Shown here: positions 44,591-54,197 of the stretch, piece by piece
Layout of the letters: every line of letters starts with the position of its first letter
Position numbering within the stretch: position 1 is the stretch's first letter
Source of the DNA: Portibacter lacus
GTDB lineage: Bacteria > Bacteroidota > Bacteroidia > Chitinophagales > Saprospiraceae
Assembly (NCBI RefSeq): GCF_021533215.1
Contig: NZ_JAJNKA010000003.1
Coordinates: forward strand, 62,001-126,000
Direction: 5' to 3'
DNA length: 64,000 bases
The notes under the pieces: generated by a model
The model's input: the letters and a program-made list of their open reading frames with translations, nothing else
What the model was told of the DNA's origin: nothing
Database searches by the model: none
Position numbers and translations under genes: made by a program

Positions 44591-45699
44591 TGATTATACA
44601 CCGCCATCAACCTTATCCCAGGTCCTGCGAATGAATAAACTAAATCATTATCCTGGATTCCAGAAGTAGTAGATGGATTATAATAAGCCATCACGTACAT
44701 ACTAACCTTATTAAATTGATGCTCATAATTCAATATAAAAGTAACATCCGTGGTATTCCAATTATAAAAAATAACGGACCCAATATTATCAAAAAAGGTC
44801 AGCGGATAAGCCATTGTTGCAGCCGTAAAATTTACTGGATCCCCAAAAGTAAAAGCCTCTTCATCGTAACTCAGGATCATATGTTCCGCTATAAACGCTA
44901 AGCCATTCCCTAATCCAAAAGTATAGTCCACCCCAACATTTATCGTGGTTTGGTTTTTAAACACAGCTATCATTTCTGTTCTCCATAGGTGCGCTGCTTC
45001 GAACCACAACCCTACTCCAACATCCCATTTGCCATCTAGTCCGATCCTATTTTCAGGAATTCTATCAATAGAAGGAAGATATTCAAGTGCCCTTGAATCT
45101 GCTACTCTATGATGATATGTCAGACCTAGTTCTCCTTTCGTTACAGGAAACTGAACCCTTCCTCCATATTCAGGAATACTTTTATTAGAATGAATGGGAT
45201 CGAAACCTCGAGCGCCTTCGTTTCCATACAATCCCCAAACCCAAATATTTGCATTATTCAAGAAATAATACCTGCCTAATAGCGCATAAACTCCATTCGT
45301 AAGCTGCAGCGGATCACGTGGATCTACCTGATTAAACCACTGCAACGGCCTCAGTATGGAAGCGGAGCCAAATTCAATCTTCTGTAATCCCGCACGAATT
45401 TCAAATTGCTTCCCTGTATATCTTGCCCATAACCGGTAAGGGGAAATATTGCCATCCGTAACTCCTTCATTCCATACACCATTAATATTAGCAGAAGCTT
45501 CAAAATTAAAATTTGAAAACGTGTCGATCTGAATTCCATAATTCAACTCAGGTATATATCTTAATCCAGCAAAAAATGGTTTCTCAACTTGAGGACTATA
45601 ACTCGTAATTGCTGACAGCTGCCCATCGAAGGACAGATTTTGCTGAGCATTGCCCAAAGTCAAAATAAACAACATCATGATCGAAAGACAATTTTTCAC
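44587..45699 (-). CDS. Outer-membrane beta-barrel protein
   Basis: 370 residues with a signal peptide (about residues 1-18) and alternating strands ending in aromatic residues (G-L-R-Y-I-P-E-L-N-Y, F-Y-N-W, Y-V-M-A-Y-Y-N), so it is a porin-like barrel. The G-L-Q-K-I-E-F-G motif near residue 103 resembles alginate- or hydrocarbon-type porins. It starts at GTG, overlapping the stop of the TetR gene by one base (TAGTG), and is thus co-translated with it. The partner lipid-sorting protein and the ABC genes suggest one export pathway. Confidence 0.65.
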   Translation of the reverse strand: MKNCLSIMMLFILTLGNAQQNLSFDGQLSAITSYSPQVEKPFFAGLRYIPELNYGIQIDTFSNFNFEASANINGVWNEGVTDGNISPYRLWARYTGKQFEIRAGLQKIEFGSASILRPLQWFNQVDPRDPLQLTNGVYALLGRYYFLNNANIWVWGLYGNEGARGFDPIHSNKSIPEYGGRVQFPVTKGELGLTYHHRVADSRALEYLPSIDRIPENRIGLDGKWDVGVGLWFEAAHLWRTEMIAVFKNQTTINVGVDYTFGLGNGLAFIAEHMILSYDEEAFTFGDPVNFTAATMAYPLTFFDNIGSVIFYNWNTTDVTFILNYEHQFNKVSMYVMAYYNPSTTSGIQDNDLVYSFAGPGIRLMAVYNH

Positions 45700-46304
45700 T
45701 ATTCTTTATTTTCATTCATTATTCCATAAAAAAACAAATTGGCTACTTCCATTGCTAAGTCTTCTGTAGAACTATAAATTTTCCGCAAGGATGGATCTTC
45801 TGCAACATTTTGAAATTTCTGAAGCATAAAAATTATAAAATCAACATTCATATCAGATCTTATAAAACCCTCATCTTGCGCTGTTTTAAAATCTCCTTTT
45901 AATTGTACTAAGAATTTACTTGAATACTCACTAATATAATTCTTTAGATAAGCAAACTCATTATCACCTGAATACACATCCTCCATAAATTCCACACTCA
46001 TATTCTTAGACTCCCTCCTTTTCAAGTCAAGCAGGTCTTTCACTTTATCAGGGAATGTCTGTTCACTAGACATAATAGCATTATAACTATTTACATTTTC
46101 TGCTACCACACCTTTGAAAATGAGTAAAGCTAATTCGTGCTTATTGGAAAAATTTCTATAAAAAGTCATTTTACTCACCTCTGCTTTATCACAAATTTCT
46201 TCTACCGTAATTCTTTTTATTCCATATTTCCAAAACAGTTCTTTTCCCACTGAAATTAAAGCTGCTACGGACTTTGTTATTTTTATATCACTTGATTCAC
46301 TCAC
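45699..46304 (-). CDS. TetR-family repressor
   Basis: 201 residues from a GTG start (46304). The N-terminal HTH is I-T-V-E-E-I-C-D-K-A-E-V-S-K-M-T-F-Y-R-N-F near residue 31, typical TetR. It lies inside the operon between the LolA-like gene and the barrel gene, so it most likely represses the whole cluster. Its ligand is unknown. Confidence 0.87.
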   Translation of the reverse strand: MSESSDIKITKSVAALISVGKELFWKYGIKRITVEEICDKAEVSKMTFYRNFSNKHELALLIFKGVVAENVNSYNAIMSSEQTFPDKVKDLLDLKRRESKNMSVEFMEDVYSGDNEFAYLKNYISEYSSKFLVQLKGDFKTAQDEGFIRSDMNVDFIIFMLQKFQNVAEDPSLRKIYSSTEDLAMEVANLFFYGIMNENKE

Positions 46305-46331
46305 GCTCTTTAATATTATAGGTTATGCATT

Positions 46332-47063
46332 CTATTTCTTCAATACCGCTTTGGTAAAAATATAGTCTGGAATTTTCTCATTAAATTTAATATTTACAAT
46401 TTTGAATTCAGTTCCACTGCCATTTTTAAGCTCATCTTTGTAAATGGTCTTTGTGGGAAACCATCGCCCATCGATCTTTTTCACATTTGATAAGGTCGTT
46501 GACTTTAAGAGCTGACCACTTTTAGCATACATTTCTTCTTTAATAGGAATATATCTTTCTTGATCAATCCATGTTTTTCGTTTTACATAATTCACGTCTT
46601 CGACTTTAGCATCGAGTTGAATCACCCAATAATTTCGTCCATCGATTTCTTCCTCCCCAACAATCTCAGCATCGTAGATATCTAGCAATTCCCGATCTTC
46701 CATCATATCTTCGTAAGACAAGTCAGACCCCATTACTGACTGGCGGAGCATATGTCCTGATAACTGAACAGTCCGATCTGTATCAGGCGAATAAATCCAA
46801 AGCCTATCTTCAATCTTAAGCATCTTCGTTCCTTTATCTCGATCAGGAGCAAGGTATTCTGTCATGCTATTCTTATTTCCTTCTGTATACGATCTAGATT
46901 CAACCGTTCTAGAGTTTCTTCTTCCATGAATAGTCATTTTCGATTCAACTATTCTCGCTTCAGATGCCATATTAGCATCAACTTTTTGCATGATATCTGT
47001 AGCATCTTGAGCAAAAACAGATGTTACCAAAAGGCTAAACAGTAGGAATAATATATTTTTCAT
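46332..47063 (-). CDS. Outer membrane lipoprotein-sorting (LolA-like) protein
   Basis: 243 residues with a signal peptide ending near F-A-Q. The beta-rich body has W-I-Y-S-P-D-T-D-R near residue 90, a strand-turn motif common to the LolA/DUF4292-like outer-membrane lipoprotein-sorting group, and G-R-W-F-P-T-K-T near residue 205. It is first in a leftward cluster with a TetR regulator, a barrel and an ABC transporter of LolCDE type. Two FNR/CRP-type sites lie 95-137 bp upstream. The combination suggests a lipid or lipoprotein trafficking unit across the envelope, controlled by redox or nutrient state. Confidence 0.75.
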   Translation of the reverse strand: MKNILFLLFSLLVTSVFAQDATDIMQKVDANMASEARIVESKMTIHGRRNSRTVESRSYTEGNKNSMTEYLAPDRDKGTKMLKIEDRLWIYSPDTDRTVQLSGHMLRQSVMGSDLSYEDMMEDRELLDIYDAEIVGEEEIDGRNYWVIQLDAKVEDVNYVKRKTWIDQERYIPIKEEMYAKSGQLLKSTTLSNVKKIDGRWFPTKTIYKDELKNGSGTEFKIVNIKFNEKIPDYIFTKAVLKK

Positions 47064-47157
47064 TCTAATTCTTTTTTATTTAAACCATTGAAACAGATAC
47101 AATAGTTCATTTTATGTTACGAATATATAACTTTTTTTATCATTTAGTAACATATAT

Positions 47158-47200
47158 TTGATCTATGTATCAAAAAGTATGAAAATTGATCTATGTCAAG
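47158..47200 (-). promoter_or_regulatory. Two FNR/CRP-type sites upstream of the LolA-like operon
   Basis: TTGATCTATGTCAA at 47187-47200 is the exact reverse complement of the TTGACATAGATCAA at 20357. A second, weaker site begins TTGATCTATG at 47158. The nearer one lies about 45-52 bases from a candidate start point: a near-consensus -7 (TATATTCG on the minus strand) is at 47120-47127. This is the class II or I placing for an activator. Confidence 0.6.
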
Positions 47201-47551
47201 ATATCTATACGACCAAAAAAACATGATTTTAATAGTCATTACTCGGCTATTTTTATCTGGACCTTTTTGAAGATTTGTTCATATAAGAATGATGCCTTAA
47301 TAAATATCATCTTCTCAATGATTAGACGTAATTAGACTTTTATTAAAACAACGATTTTCTATTCCATTTTTAGATTACTTTCTGGTATATCCTTAGGAAT
47401 CGAATATTGATGATAGGTATATTAACAGGAGTATCAACCTTAGAAACGCGACTTTACAAGTTGCTAATTATATGGACAGATGAGAATAAAAATATGTTGC
47501 TTTTTTCGGGGGAAATATTGGGGATAAGAATTTTGAAATTATTTACAGCCA
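47201..47551. other. Intergenic region, no gene seen
   Basis: 351 bp, AT-rich. It separates the LolA-like operon's control region from the 3' end of the helical-bundle gene. No convincing open frame, repeat or hairpin was seen. Confidence 0.4.
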
Positions 47552-47872
47552 CTAAACCATTGATCTAAACTTTTCAACTTGCATCAAAACGTTAATTAAC
47601 CTTTCATCATCAATTAACCCATTCAACCTTATAAGCCTATAATTCTTTTCGAGTTCCGTTAATGTATTTAAGAAAATTTTAGAAATGTAATCATCATCTT
47701 CCTTATCCTCTAAATGATTAATTGAGTAACCCAATGCTAAGACTGCATTTCGCACTCGAGTTGCATATTTGTTGTTAGAATTTTCTATTAAATCTTCAGT
47801 TTCCTTGAATACAAAAACCATAAGTTTAATGCAGATATCTCTAACATGAATAAATTTTATTTCTTTAAGCAT
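47552..47872 (-). CDS. Four-helix-bundle protein (S23/avd-like)
   Basis: About 106 residues, all helical, from the ATG at 47872. The longer GTG start at 47917 lies inside the terminator hairpin of the RND operon, so I reject it. Patterns such as A-T-R-V-R-N-A-V-L-A-L and the L-x-x-L-x-x-L spacing resemble the 23S-rRNA-intervening-sequence (four-helix-bundle) family. A related gene at 54690 sits on the other side of the efflux operon. Role unknown. Confidence 0.55.
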   Translation of the reverse strand: MLKEIKFIHVRDICIKLMVFVFKETEDLIENSNNKYATRVRNAVLALGYSINHLEDKEDDDYISKIFLNTLTELEKNYRLIRLNGLIDDERLINVLMQVEKFRSMV

Positions 47873-47890
47873 TTCCCGAATTTTAAAAAT

Positions 47891-47917
47891 GTGCACCCGT
47901 CTTGCCCACGGATGCAC
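47891..47917 (-). terminator. Hairpin downstream of the RND operon
   Basis: GTGCACCCGT (47891-47900) pairs with ACGGATGCAC (47908-47917), one mismatch, seven-base loop. Read on the minus strand it is followed by ATTTTTAAAA, a short T-run. It lies 28 bp past the RND stop. Confidence 0.65.
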
Positions 47918-47945
47918 TGATAATCAATCAATAAAACAATAAACT

Positions 47946-50900
47946 TTAAACAAGAGCAACTTCAACATTTTCAGCTTTGCTGCTCTTTTTTCTTTTACTT
48001 TTAATCCATTCTGTAAGGTTATCTGTAATCAGATAAAATATAGGTACAATAATTAAGGTCAGGATCATCGAACTTGATAGTCCTCCGATTAAAACCCAAG
48101 CCAATCCATTTTTCCATTCAGACCCAGCACCAGTTGCAATCGCAATAGGAATCATCGCAATAACCATTGCTATTGTCGTCATTAAAATCGGACGGAAGCG
48201 ATCCATCGTACCTCTGATCACTGCCTCTTTAGTTTTCATCCCTCTTTCCTTTAGTTGGTTTACAAAGTCTACGATCAAAATTGCATTTTTAACAACTAGT
48301 CCAATCAACATGATCAGTCCTAGAATTGAGAAAATACTTAAATTTTGCATAGCTAATGCTAAAGCTAGAAAAGCACCAATTAAAGCTACAGGAACTGACA
48401 TCATCACCACAAATGGTTGAATCCAGTTATCATACAATGCCACCATAATTAGATACACCAATAACAGAGAAGTAATTAATGCGATTCCCAATGAACCAAA
48501 AGCCTCCGTTTGATTCTCAATATCACCACCAAATGTTACTGTAACGCCAGCAGGTAATTCACCTTGATCGATAATAGTCTGAATTTCTTCTCCTACTGTT
48601 CCTACAGGTCGACCCACTACATTCGACTCAATCGCTAAAGAAGTTATTTTATCTTTTCTCTCTAATCTCGCAGGCCCTGAAGCTGTCGATATGGTAGCGA
48701 ATTGCGATAATTTAACCAATTCACCTTGATTATTGAGAAAGGTAAGATTCTCCAAATCACTAGCATTTCTTCTTTCAAATGCATCTAATTGAACCCGAAT
48801 GTCATATTCATAATCTCCATCCTTAAATCTGGTATCGGTATTCCCTGTGAATGCATTTTGCATGGTAGCTCCTACCCTATCCAGCGAAAGTCCAAGCGAT
48901 GCCATCTTATCACGATCTATATCAACATCCATTTCTGGGTTTCCATCTTCCACAGTCGCTTTTACTTCAGAAGTTCCAGCCACTTGCGCAATTCCGCTGA
49001 TGAGTTCATCACTATAATTCATTAAGGTCTCTAAATTATCACCTTGTAAAGTGATCTGAATTGGGGCTGCATTTGCACCACCCATCATACCTACCGCTGC
49101 TGATGTAATCTTTGCACCAGGAATTTTTCGCTGTAAATCAGCTTTGATGTTTCTAGCATATTCATCCGAAGCAATGCTTCTTTCTTCTGCTGGAACCAAC
49201 TTTGCACTTATGCTTGACTTAAATGCACTACCTGCTCCACCATTTGCTCCACCGCCTACATTTGTAAATACATTCACTATATTTTTATCCTCAAATAGAA
49301 ATTCTTCCACTTGTTGAGTAACATAATTCGTTTGCTCTATAGGTGTTTCCTTAGGTAATTCAATATTAACAATGAATTCTCCATTGTCACCAGAAGCAAC
49401 AAACTCAGCACCGATATAGCCTTTTGTGACTAATAACAAAGACGAGAAAACAAGTGCGAATATTCCTACAGAACTAACAAACTTATGTGCCAATGTCCAT
49501 TTCAATATACTTTCGAAACCATCTTTAATCCAATTCAATCCATTTTCAAACCAAATCAATGGCAAATGTTGGATCTTCTTATTATTTAAGTGTGTAAGTT
49601 TGGTAAATCTAGATGCCAAAAACGGGGTAAGCGTAAACGACACGAGTAAACTTATGGCAGTGGCTGCAACGACTACCATTGAGAACTGCCTCAATAAATC
49701 TGCAACAATTCCAGAAACCAAACCTATTGGTAAAAACACCACTATAATTACAAGTGTAATGGATACAACTGAAAGTCCAATTTCATCCCACGTATCTTTT
49801 GCAGCTTGTCTAGCCGATTTCCCTCTTTCCATGTTAAAGTGGATGTTTTCTAAAACCACTATACTATCATCCACTAAAATCCCGATCACCAAGGACAGGG
49901 CAAGCAAACTCATTAAATTTAAAGTGAACCCCATCAAACTCATTACTGCAAAAGTAGTTACCACTGAAACTGGAATAGCTACCATTACAATAATCGCATT
50001 TCGGATGTTTTTCATGAAAAACAACATGATTAATGCCACTAATACTACTGCTATAAGTAAATCGTGAATCACTGCATCAGCAGCTTCCATTGTAAATACT
50101 GACGAATCAGAAGCAATGGTAAAGTTTAAATCTATGTCAGCATACTTTTCTTCAAGTACATCAATTTGTGCTCTAACCTGCTCACTAACTTCTACGGTAT
50201 TTCCATCTGATTGCTTCGAAATTTCAATTCCTAAAGAATTGATTCCATTAATTCTTGAAATCGAAGTCACTTCTTTTTTCGTGTCATATACCTCAGCTAT
50301 ATCTTTCAAATAAACTTGACTGCCATCTGGTAACGTACTAACGGCTAAATCTCTCATTTGCTCCAAGCCAGAAATTTTTCCAGAAAGTCTTACAAGTATA
50401 TCTTGATTACTGTCTTTAATACTTCCAGTAGGAAAATCTAAATTTGCAGAGGTTATAGCTTGTGATACTTGCAACAAGGACAACTTATAATAAGCGAGTT
50501 TATCTCCACTAACATTAACCGCAATTTCTCGTTCTTCTCCACCTATCAGACTCACTTTAGCTACACCCTCTATTCTTGCAAGTTCAGATGTGATCTGATT
50601 TGTGAATAGATTAGTGAAGGCAACTTCATCCAAGTTCGATGTTGCACCCAATCGCATAATCGGCATGTCGGAAAGTGAAAACTTGTTGATACTTGGCGTT
50701 TTTACATCATCTGGTAAAAATGCTTCTATGGCATCAATTTTTGATTTTGCTTCTTGTAAAGCTTGATCGATATCTGTTCCATATTTTAATTCTGCAACAA
50801 CTGTAGAAAAACTTTCTTGTGAAATCCCTGATGTGGACTCTAAGTTTTCTAATGTAGAAATGGCATCTTCTATTTGCTTGGTTACTGAACTTTCAACTTC

Positions 50901-51071
50901 TGCTGGAGAAGCGCCAGGATAAATCGTAGAGATCGAAAGTACAGGAGTACTTATATCTGGCAAAAGTTCATATGTAAGTGACTGATAGCTAACAAATCCA
51001 AAGAATACCATTATCGTAAATATCACGATAATTAGCGATGGACGTTTAACTGATAATTCTGTTATGGTCAT
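47946..51071 (-). CDS. RND efflux pump inner-membrane component (HAE-1 type)
   Basis: 1041 residues. Twelve membrane segments with two large periplasmic loops. The proton-relay Asp pair is in G-I-L-V-D-D-S-I-V-V-L-E-N near residue 398. The N-terminus begins M-T-I-T-E-L-S-V-K-R-P-S, the usual RND start. It works with the adaptor and outer-membrane channel encoded just upstream to export hydrophobic substrates. Length and topology are complete. Confidence 0.95.
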   Translation of the reverse strand: MTITELSVKRPSLIIVIFTIMVFFGFVSYQSLTYELLPDISTPVLSISTIYPGASPAEVESSVTKQIEDAISTLENLESTSGISQESFSTVVAELKYGTDIDQALQEAKSKIDAIEAFLPDDVKTPSINKFSLSDMPIMRLGATSNLDEVAFTNLFTNQITSELARIEGVAKVSLIGGEEREIAVNVSGDKLAYYKLSLLQVSQAITSANLDFPTGSIKDSNQDILVRLSGKISGLEQMRDLAVSTLPDGSQVYLKDIAEVYDTKKEVTSISRINGINSLGIEISKQSDGNTVEVSEQVRAQIDVLEEKYADIDLNFTIASDSSVFTMEAADAVIHDLLIAVVLVALIMLFFMKNIRNAIIVMVAIPVSVVTTFAVMSLMGFTLNLMSLLALSLVIGILVDDSIVVLENIHFNMERGKSARQAAKDTWDEIGLSVVSITLVIIVVFLPIGLVSGIVADLLRQFSMVVVAATAISLLVSFTLTPFLASRFTKLTHLNNKKIQHLPLIWFENGLNWIKDGFESILKWTLAHKFVSSVGIFALVFSSLLLVTKGYIGAEFVASGDNGEFIVNIELPKETPIEQTNYVTQQVEEFLFEDKNIVNVFTNVGGGANGGAGSAFKSSISAKLVPAEERSIASDEYARNIKADLQRKIPGAKITSAAVGMMGGANAAPIQITLQGDNLETLMNYSDELISGIAQVAGTSEVKATVEDGNPEMDVDIDRDKMASLGLSLDRVGATMQNAFTGNTDTRFKDGDYEYDIRVQLDAFERRNASDLENLTFLNNQGELVKLSQFATISTASGPARLERKDKITSLAIESNVVGRPVGTVGEEIQTIIDQGELPAGVTVTFGGDIENQTEAFGSLGIALITSLLLVYLIMVALYDNWIQPFVVMMSVPVALIGAFLALALAMQNLSIFSILGLIMLIGLVVKNAILIVDFVNQLKERGMKTKEAVIRGTMDRFRPILMTTIAMVIAMIPIAIATGAGSEWKNGLAWVLIGGLSSSMILTLIIVPIFYLITDNLTEWIKSKRKKSSKAENVEVALV

Positions 51072-51108
51072 TTTAATTTAAGTTTTGTTGAAATGAGGAA
51101 ATGATTGA

Positions 51109-52227
51109 TTAAAGGTTTTGATTTTCAGTTATGGATTTATCCAAAATCTTAACCTCCTCATTTAAGATTTTCACCTTTTTGTTATTGGATAGATTTAACT
51201 GACCACTGACTACAACAACATCATTTTCCATAAGTCCATCAAGAATTTCTATTTTATCCTCCATTGGCTCGCCCACTTTCACATCTATTAATTCAACGAT
51301 GTCGTTTTCTCCAACCCTATAAATTTTAGGTGATTGCACACTTCCTATGATTGCTTTTCTGGAAACAAATAATCCAATATTGCTGTCCGCTTCAGATGAG
51401 ATTAAAACCGTTCCAAACATGCCTGGTTTCAATGGAGTCTTTCTTGGATTATCCAATTCAATTTCCACATCGTACTTTCTTCCAGCATCGGCTTCAACAC
51501 TAATCAAAGAAACCCGACCAATGAATATATCTTGTGGATATACTTCCGTTTTAATTTTAACTTTTTGGCCATTTTTAATCTTAATAATATCTGTTTCACC
51601 AATTTTCACTATCATTTTCAATTTACTGACATCAATGATAGAAGCTAAAGTACTTCCTGGTGACGCGAAACTACCTTCTTCGACATTAACCATTTTAACG
51701 ATACCTGACATCGGAGCCATTGCTTTAGAATATTTTAGCTGCTGTTCAATTGAGGTAACATTGGCCAAGGCATTTTGGTAATTAAGGTTTATTTCTTCAA
51801 ATTGTTGCTGGCTAATCGCTCCGGCTTCAAGTAATCTTCCGTATCGCTCAACATCCTTTTTCGATTTTTCCATCGTTGCTTTTATGATGTTGAGCTGAGC
51901 TTGAATATTCGTGTCATCTATATTGGCAACTGTCTGACCTTTGCTTATATTTTGACCTTCTTTAATGTACAATTTTGTGATTCGACCTTGAGATTCCGCA
52001 ATGATATTAAGTTCTTTTCTCGCTTCGAATGTACCGGTTAACTCGATATTATTATCGACTTCCATGGCTGTTGCAAGCTCAATTCTAACTGGCAGCTCGC
52101 TTATGATTTCTTCCTTGATTTCAGCTTTTGCATCTATTTCTGCTTTGTTAGCAGATAGTGTAGTGTAACCCCAAAACACTAATCCTCCTAAGACTAATAA
52201 TGTAATTGCTATTTTTAAATATTTCAT
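51109..52227 (-). CDS. RND efflux periplasmic adaptor (membrane-fusion protein)
   Basis: 372 residues with an N-terminal membrane anchor (about residues 5-25), a lipoyl-type hairpin (L-Y-I-K-E-G-Q-N-I-S-K-G-Q and E-E-G-S-F-A-S-P-G), an alpha-hairpin coiled region between, and a beta-barrel (K-P-G-M-F-G-T-V). It bridges the channel and the pump. It lies between tolC and RND genes with gaps of 33 and 37 bp. Confidence 0.93.
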   Translation of the reverse strand: MKYLKIAITLLVLGGLVFWGYTTLSANKAEIDAKAEIKEEIISELPVRIELATAMEVDNNIELTGTFEARKELNIIAESQGRITKLYIKEGQNISKGQTVANIDDTNIQAQLNIIKATMEKSKKDVERYGRLLEAGAISQQQFEEINLNYQNALANVTSIEQQLKYSKAMAPMSGIVKMVNVEEGSFASPGSTLASIIDVSKLKMIVKIGETDIIKIKNGQKVKIKTEVYPQDIFIGRVSLISVEADAGRKYDVEIELDNPRKTPLKPGMFGTVLISSEADSNIGLFVSRKAIIGSVQSPKIYRVGENDIVELIDVKVGEPMEDKIEILDGLMENDVVVVSGQLNLSNNKKVKILNEEVKILDKSITENQNL

Positions 52228-52260
52228 TTTATTTGTTTATTGATTGTTGTTTATTGAATT

Positions 52261-53637
52261 TTAATTTATTGATCTAAGTATTTTGCTTAATTGCCCACTT
52301 GACTTGATGTGTTCTAATTCCGCTAGGTTCACCTGGAGCAATGAAGTCAAATATTGTGTTTGTGATTCTTTAAGACTTGTTTCTGCATCAAGTAATTCAG
52401 TTAAAGGCGCTACACCTTCCTGATAAGAGAGTTTAGTTACTTCGTAAAGTTCTTCAGCAAACTCCATATTCTCTTTTTGTGTTTCTAACAACACCCTGTT
52501 TTGTCTTAATTTTTCTTTAGCATTGGCAAATTCCATTTCTACTGAATTGCTTAAATATTGCTTATCCAAATAATACTGAGATTGCTTAACTCGAATTTGT
52601 TGAGCTTGGTGGCTTTTTTTGAAACCATCAAAAATGGGAACACTTAAGGATAATCCAATAACACCAGTTGGTGAACCTTGAATTGCATATGCATCTTCCG
52701 AAGAAAAAATTCTGTCAGTCTGACCTTGGTATCCATATCTTACAAAACCTGCCAACGATGGATAATAACCAGCCTTGATACTTTCTAATTCTAAATCACT
52801 CAACTCCTCTTGCTTAGTAAGCAATCTATAATTCGTATTGTTATTAATATCTACTTCATTCGCTATCGTTGTATATCGGTCACCCTCCATAGCTTCTTCT
52901 GATATAGAAATATCTAAATTCGTAGACATTCCCATGTAGAACTTAAGCAAGTTGAGTTGCTGCCCGATTCCAATTTCCAAATTCATTCTTTCGGAAAGAA
53001 GGTTTGCTTTATTGATGATCAATTGATCTAAGTCGACCTTTTTTATGATTCCTTCTTGGAATTGAATTCTTGCTATGCGGACCAAGTTTTCTATTCTATC
53101 AATATTTGATTGTAGAATAACTTTCTGCTTTTCGCTGATCTGAAGTTGAAAATACAATTGCACGATATTGTAAACCAGATCTTCTGTAGACTTGAAAGTA
53201 TTTAATTCATAGATTTCTTGGCTTGCTTGAGCGGCTTTTAATCCAGTTCCAATGGCTTTATTAAAAATTACTTGTTGTAATTCTATATTTGCGTTGACTG
53301 TATTTGCTACTCCAAATTTCACGGGGATAGTCGTTCCAGGCATTCCAAATACCTCTCCAGGAAGCAATTGTTCTGCTAAAGCATAATTATACAGATACTG
53401 ACCCGTCCCATTAATTTGTGGCAATGCTGCAGATTTCACTTCTTTGATTTTGTAGGCATTTGCTTCTTCACCCATTCTGATACTTTTAAGTTGCGGATTA
53501 TGGTCAAGTGCAAACTGTATACACTCTTCAAGTGTTATTTCCTGGCCATCATATTTCTCAAATTCCTCAGCAGAATATTGGGCAAATACGCTACCGAGAA
53601 ATAAGAGGGAAAAGGTGATTGTTAATATATTTTTCAT
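52261..53637 (-). CDS. TolC-family outer-membrane channel
   Basis: 458 residues with a signal peptide (ending near V-F-A-Q) and two structural repeats of long helices (A-L-D-H-N-P-Q-L-K-S near residue 43, a TolC hallmark, and L-S-L-S-V-P-I-F-D-G near residue 325). It forms the outer-membrane exit of the efflux system. A GTTCTTTAAGAAC palindrome lies 44 bp upstream. Confidence 0.93.
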   Translation of the reverse strand: MKNILTITFSLLFLGSVFAQYSAEEFEKYDGQEITLEECIQFALDHNPQLKSIRMGEEANAYKIKEVKSAALPQINGTGQYLYNYALAEQLLPGEVFGMPGTTIPVKFGVANTVNANIELQQVIFNKAIGTGLKAAQASQEIYELNTFKSTEDLVYNIVQLYFQLQISEKQKVILQSNIDRIENLVRIARIQFQEGIIKKVDLDQLIINKANLLSERMNLEIGIGQQLNLLKFYMGMSTNLDISISEEAMEGDRYTTIANEVDINNNTNYRLLTKQEELSDLELESIKAGYYPSLAGFVRYGYQGQTDRIFSSEDAYAIQGSPTGVIGLSLSVPIFDGFKKSHQAQQIRVKQSQYYLDKQYLSNSVEMEFANAKEKLRQNRVLLETQKENMEFAEELYEVTKLSYQEGVAPLTELLDAETSLKESQTQYLTSLLQVNLAELEHIKSSGQLSKILRSIN

Positions 53638-53680
53638 TGTTTTATTTGTTTTGTTGTTTCTTTTAAATATGTTTTGTTCT

Positions 53681-53693
53681 GTTCTTTAAGAAC
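53681..53693. promoter_or_regulatory. Palindrome between marR and tolC
   Basis: GTTCTTTAAGAAC, a six-base inverted repeat with a one-base centre, in the 76-bp gap between the regulator gene and tolC. The TTAAGAAC/GTTCTTAA core also appears in the imperfect repeat upstream of the regulator (54220-54237), so both may be sites of that regulator. Confidence 0.5.
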
Positions 53694-53713
53694 TATTTTC
53701 TCAAAAAAAAGGG

Positions 53714-54193
53714 CTAGCCTTTTTCTTTAAAGTAATCTTTAAAAATATTTTGGATATCCAACAGTACGTTTCTAAAGTCCGTAATCTCATTTACAAATTC
53801 TGGTTCTTTGTCGACGTTTTTGTGGGACAATACTTCGCCTAGCATTGAAATCATGGTCGACATTGCCAAAATATCTTTTTTCATCTTCGCCTTCCATCCT
53901 TTTAAATTCACTTTAAAATACCTTCTTCGATCACCGCTGAAAGTGATATAAGTAATCATTTCTTTATCAAGGAGGAATTTTATCGCATTGCTTATAGCAG
54001 ACTTACTTGCTTTTAAAAATTCTTGGATTTCAAAAAAGTCTTTGTGAGATGGTTCTGCCAATAATAAATATGCGAATACACGTCCATGTAAGGGAGTTAA
54101 TCCACTTTGTTCAAAATGGATTCCCATTTTCTCTACCAGCTCTTCTTTGCTGATTTTTTTTTCTTCAACCATGTTAACTTTCTTTGTGTTCAT
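53714..54193 (-). CDS. MarR/GbsR-type transcriptional regulator
   Basis: 159 residues. A winged-helix core: T-P-L-H-G-R-V-F-A-Y-L-L-L near residue 37, then S-K-S-A-I-S-N-A-I-K-F-L as recognition helix, and a wing with F-S-G-D-R-R-R-Y-F. GbsR-like members of the MarR superfamily often sit next to efflux genes. It begins the efflux operon, reading with tolC, MFP and RND, and probably represses it. A Met seven residues in could be the true start. Confidence 0.85.
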   Translation of the reverse strand: MNTKKVNMVEEKKISKEELVEKMGIHFEQSGLTPLHGRVFAYLLLAEPSHKDFFEIQEFLKASKSAISNAIKFLLDKEMITYITFSGDRRRYFKVNLKGWKAKMKKDILAMSTMISMLGEVLSHKNVDKEPEFVNEITDFRNVLLDIQNIFKDYFKEKG

Positions 54194-54197
54194 GATG

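Noticed and set aside
47873-47917. GTG start at 47917 for the helical-bundle gene
   Set aside because: The extension falls inside the hairpin terminator of the RND operon and has no helical character; the ATG at 47872 is better.
49426-50067. 213-residue plus-strand frame opposite the RND gene
   Set aside because: Low-complexity antisense shadow of the pump's membrane segments; no independent promoter or family features.
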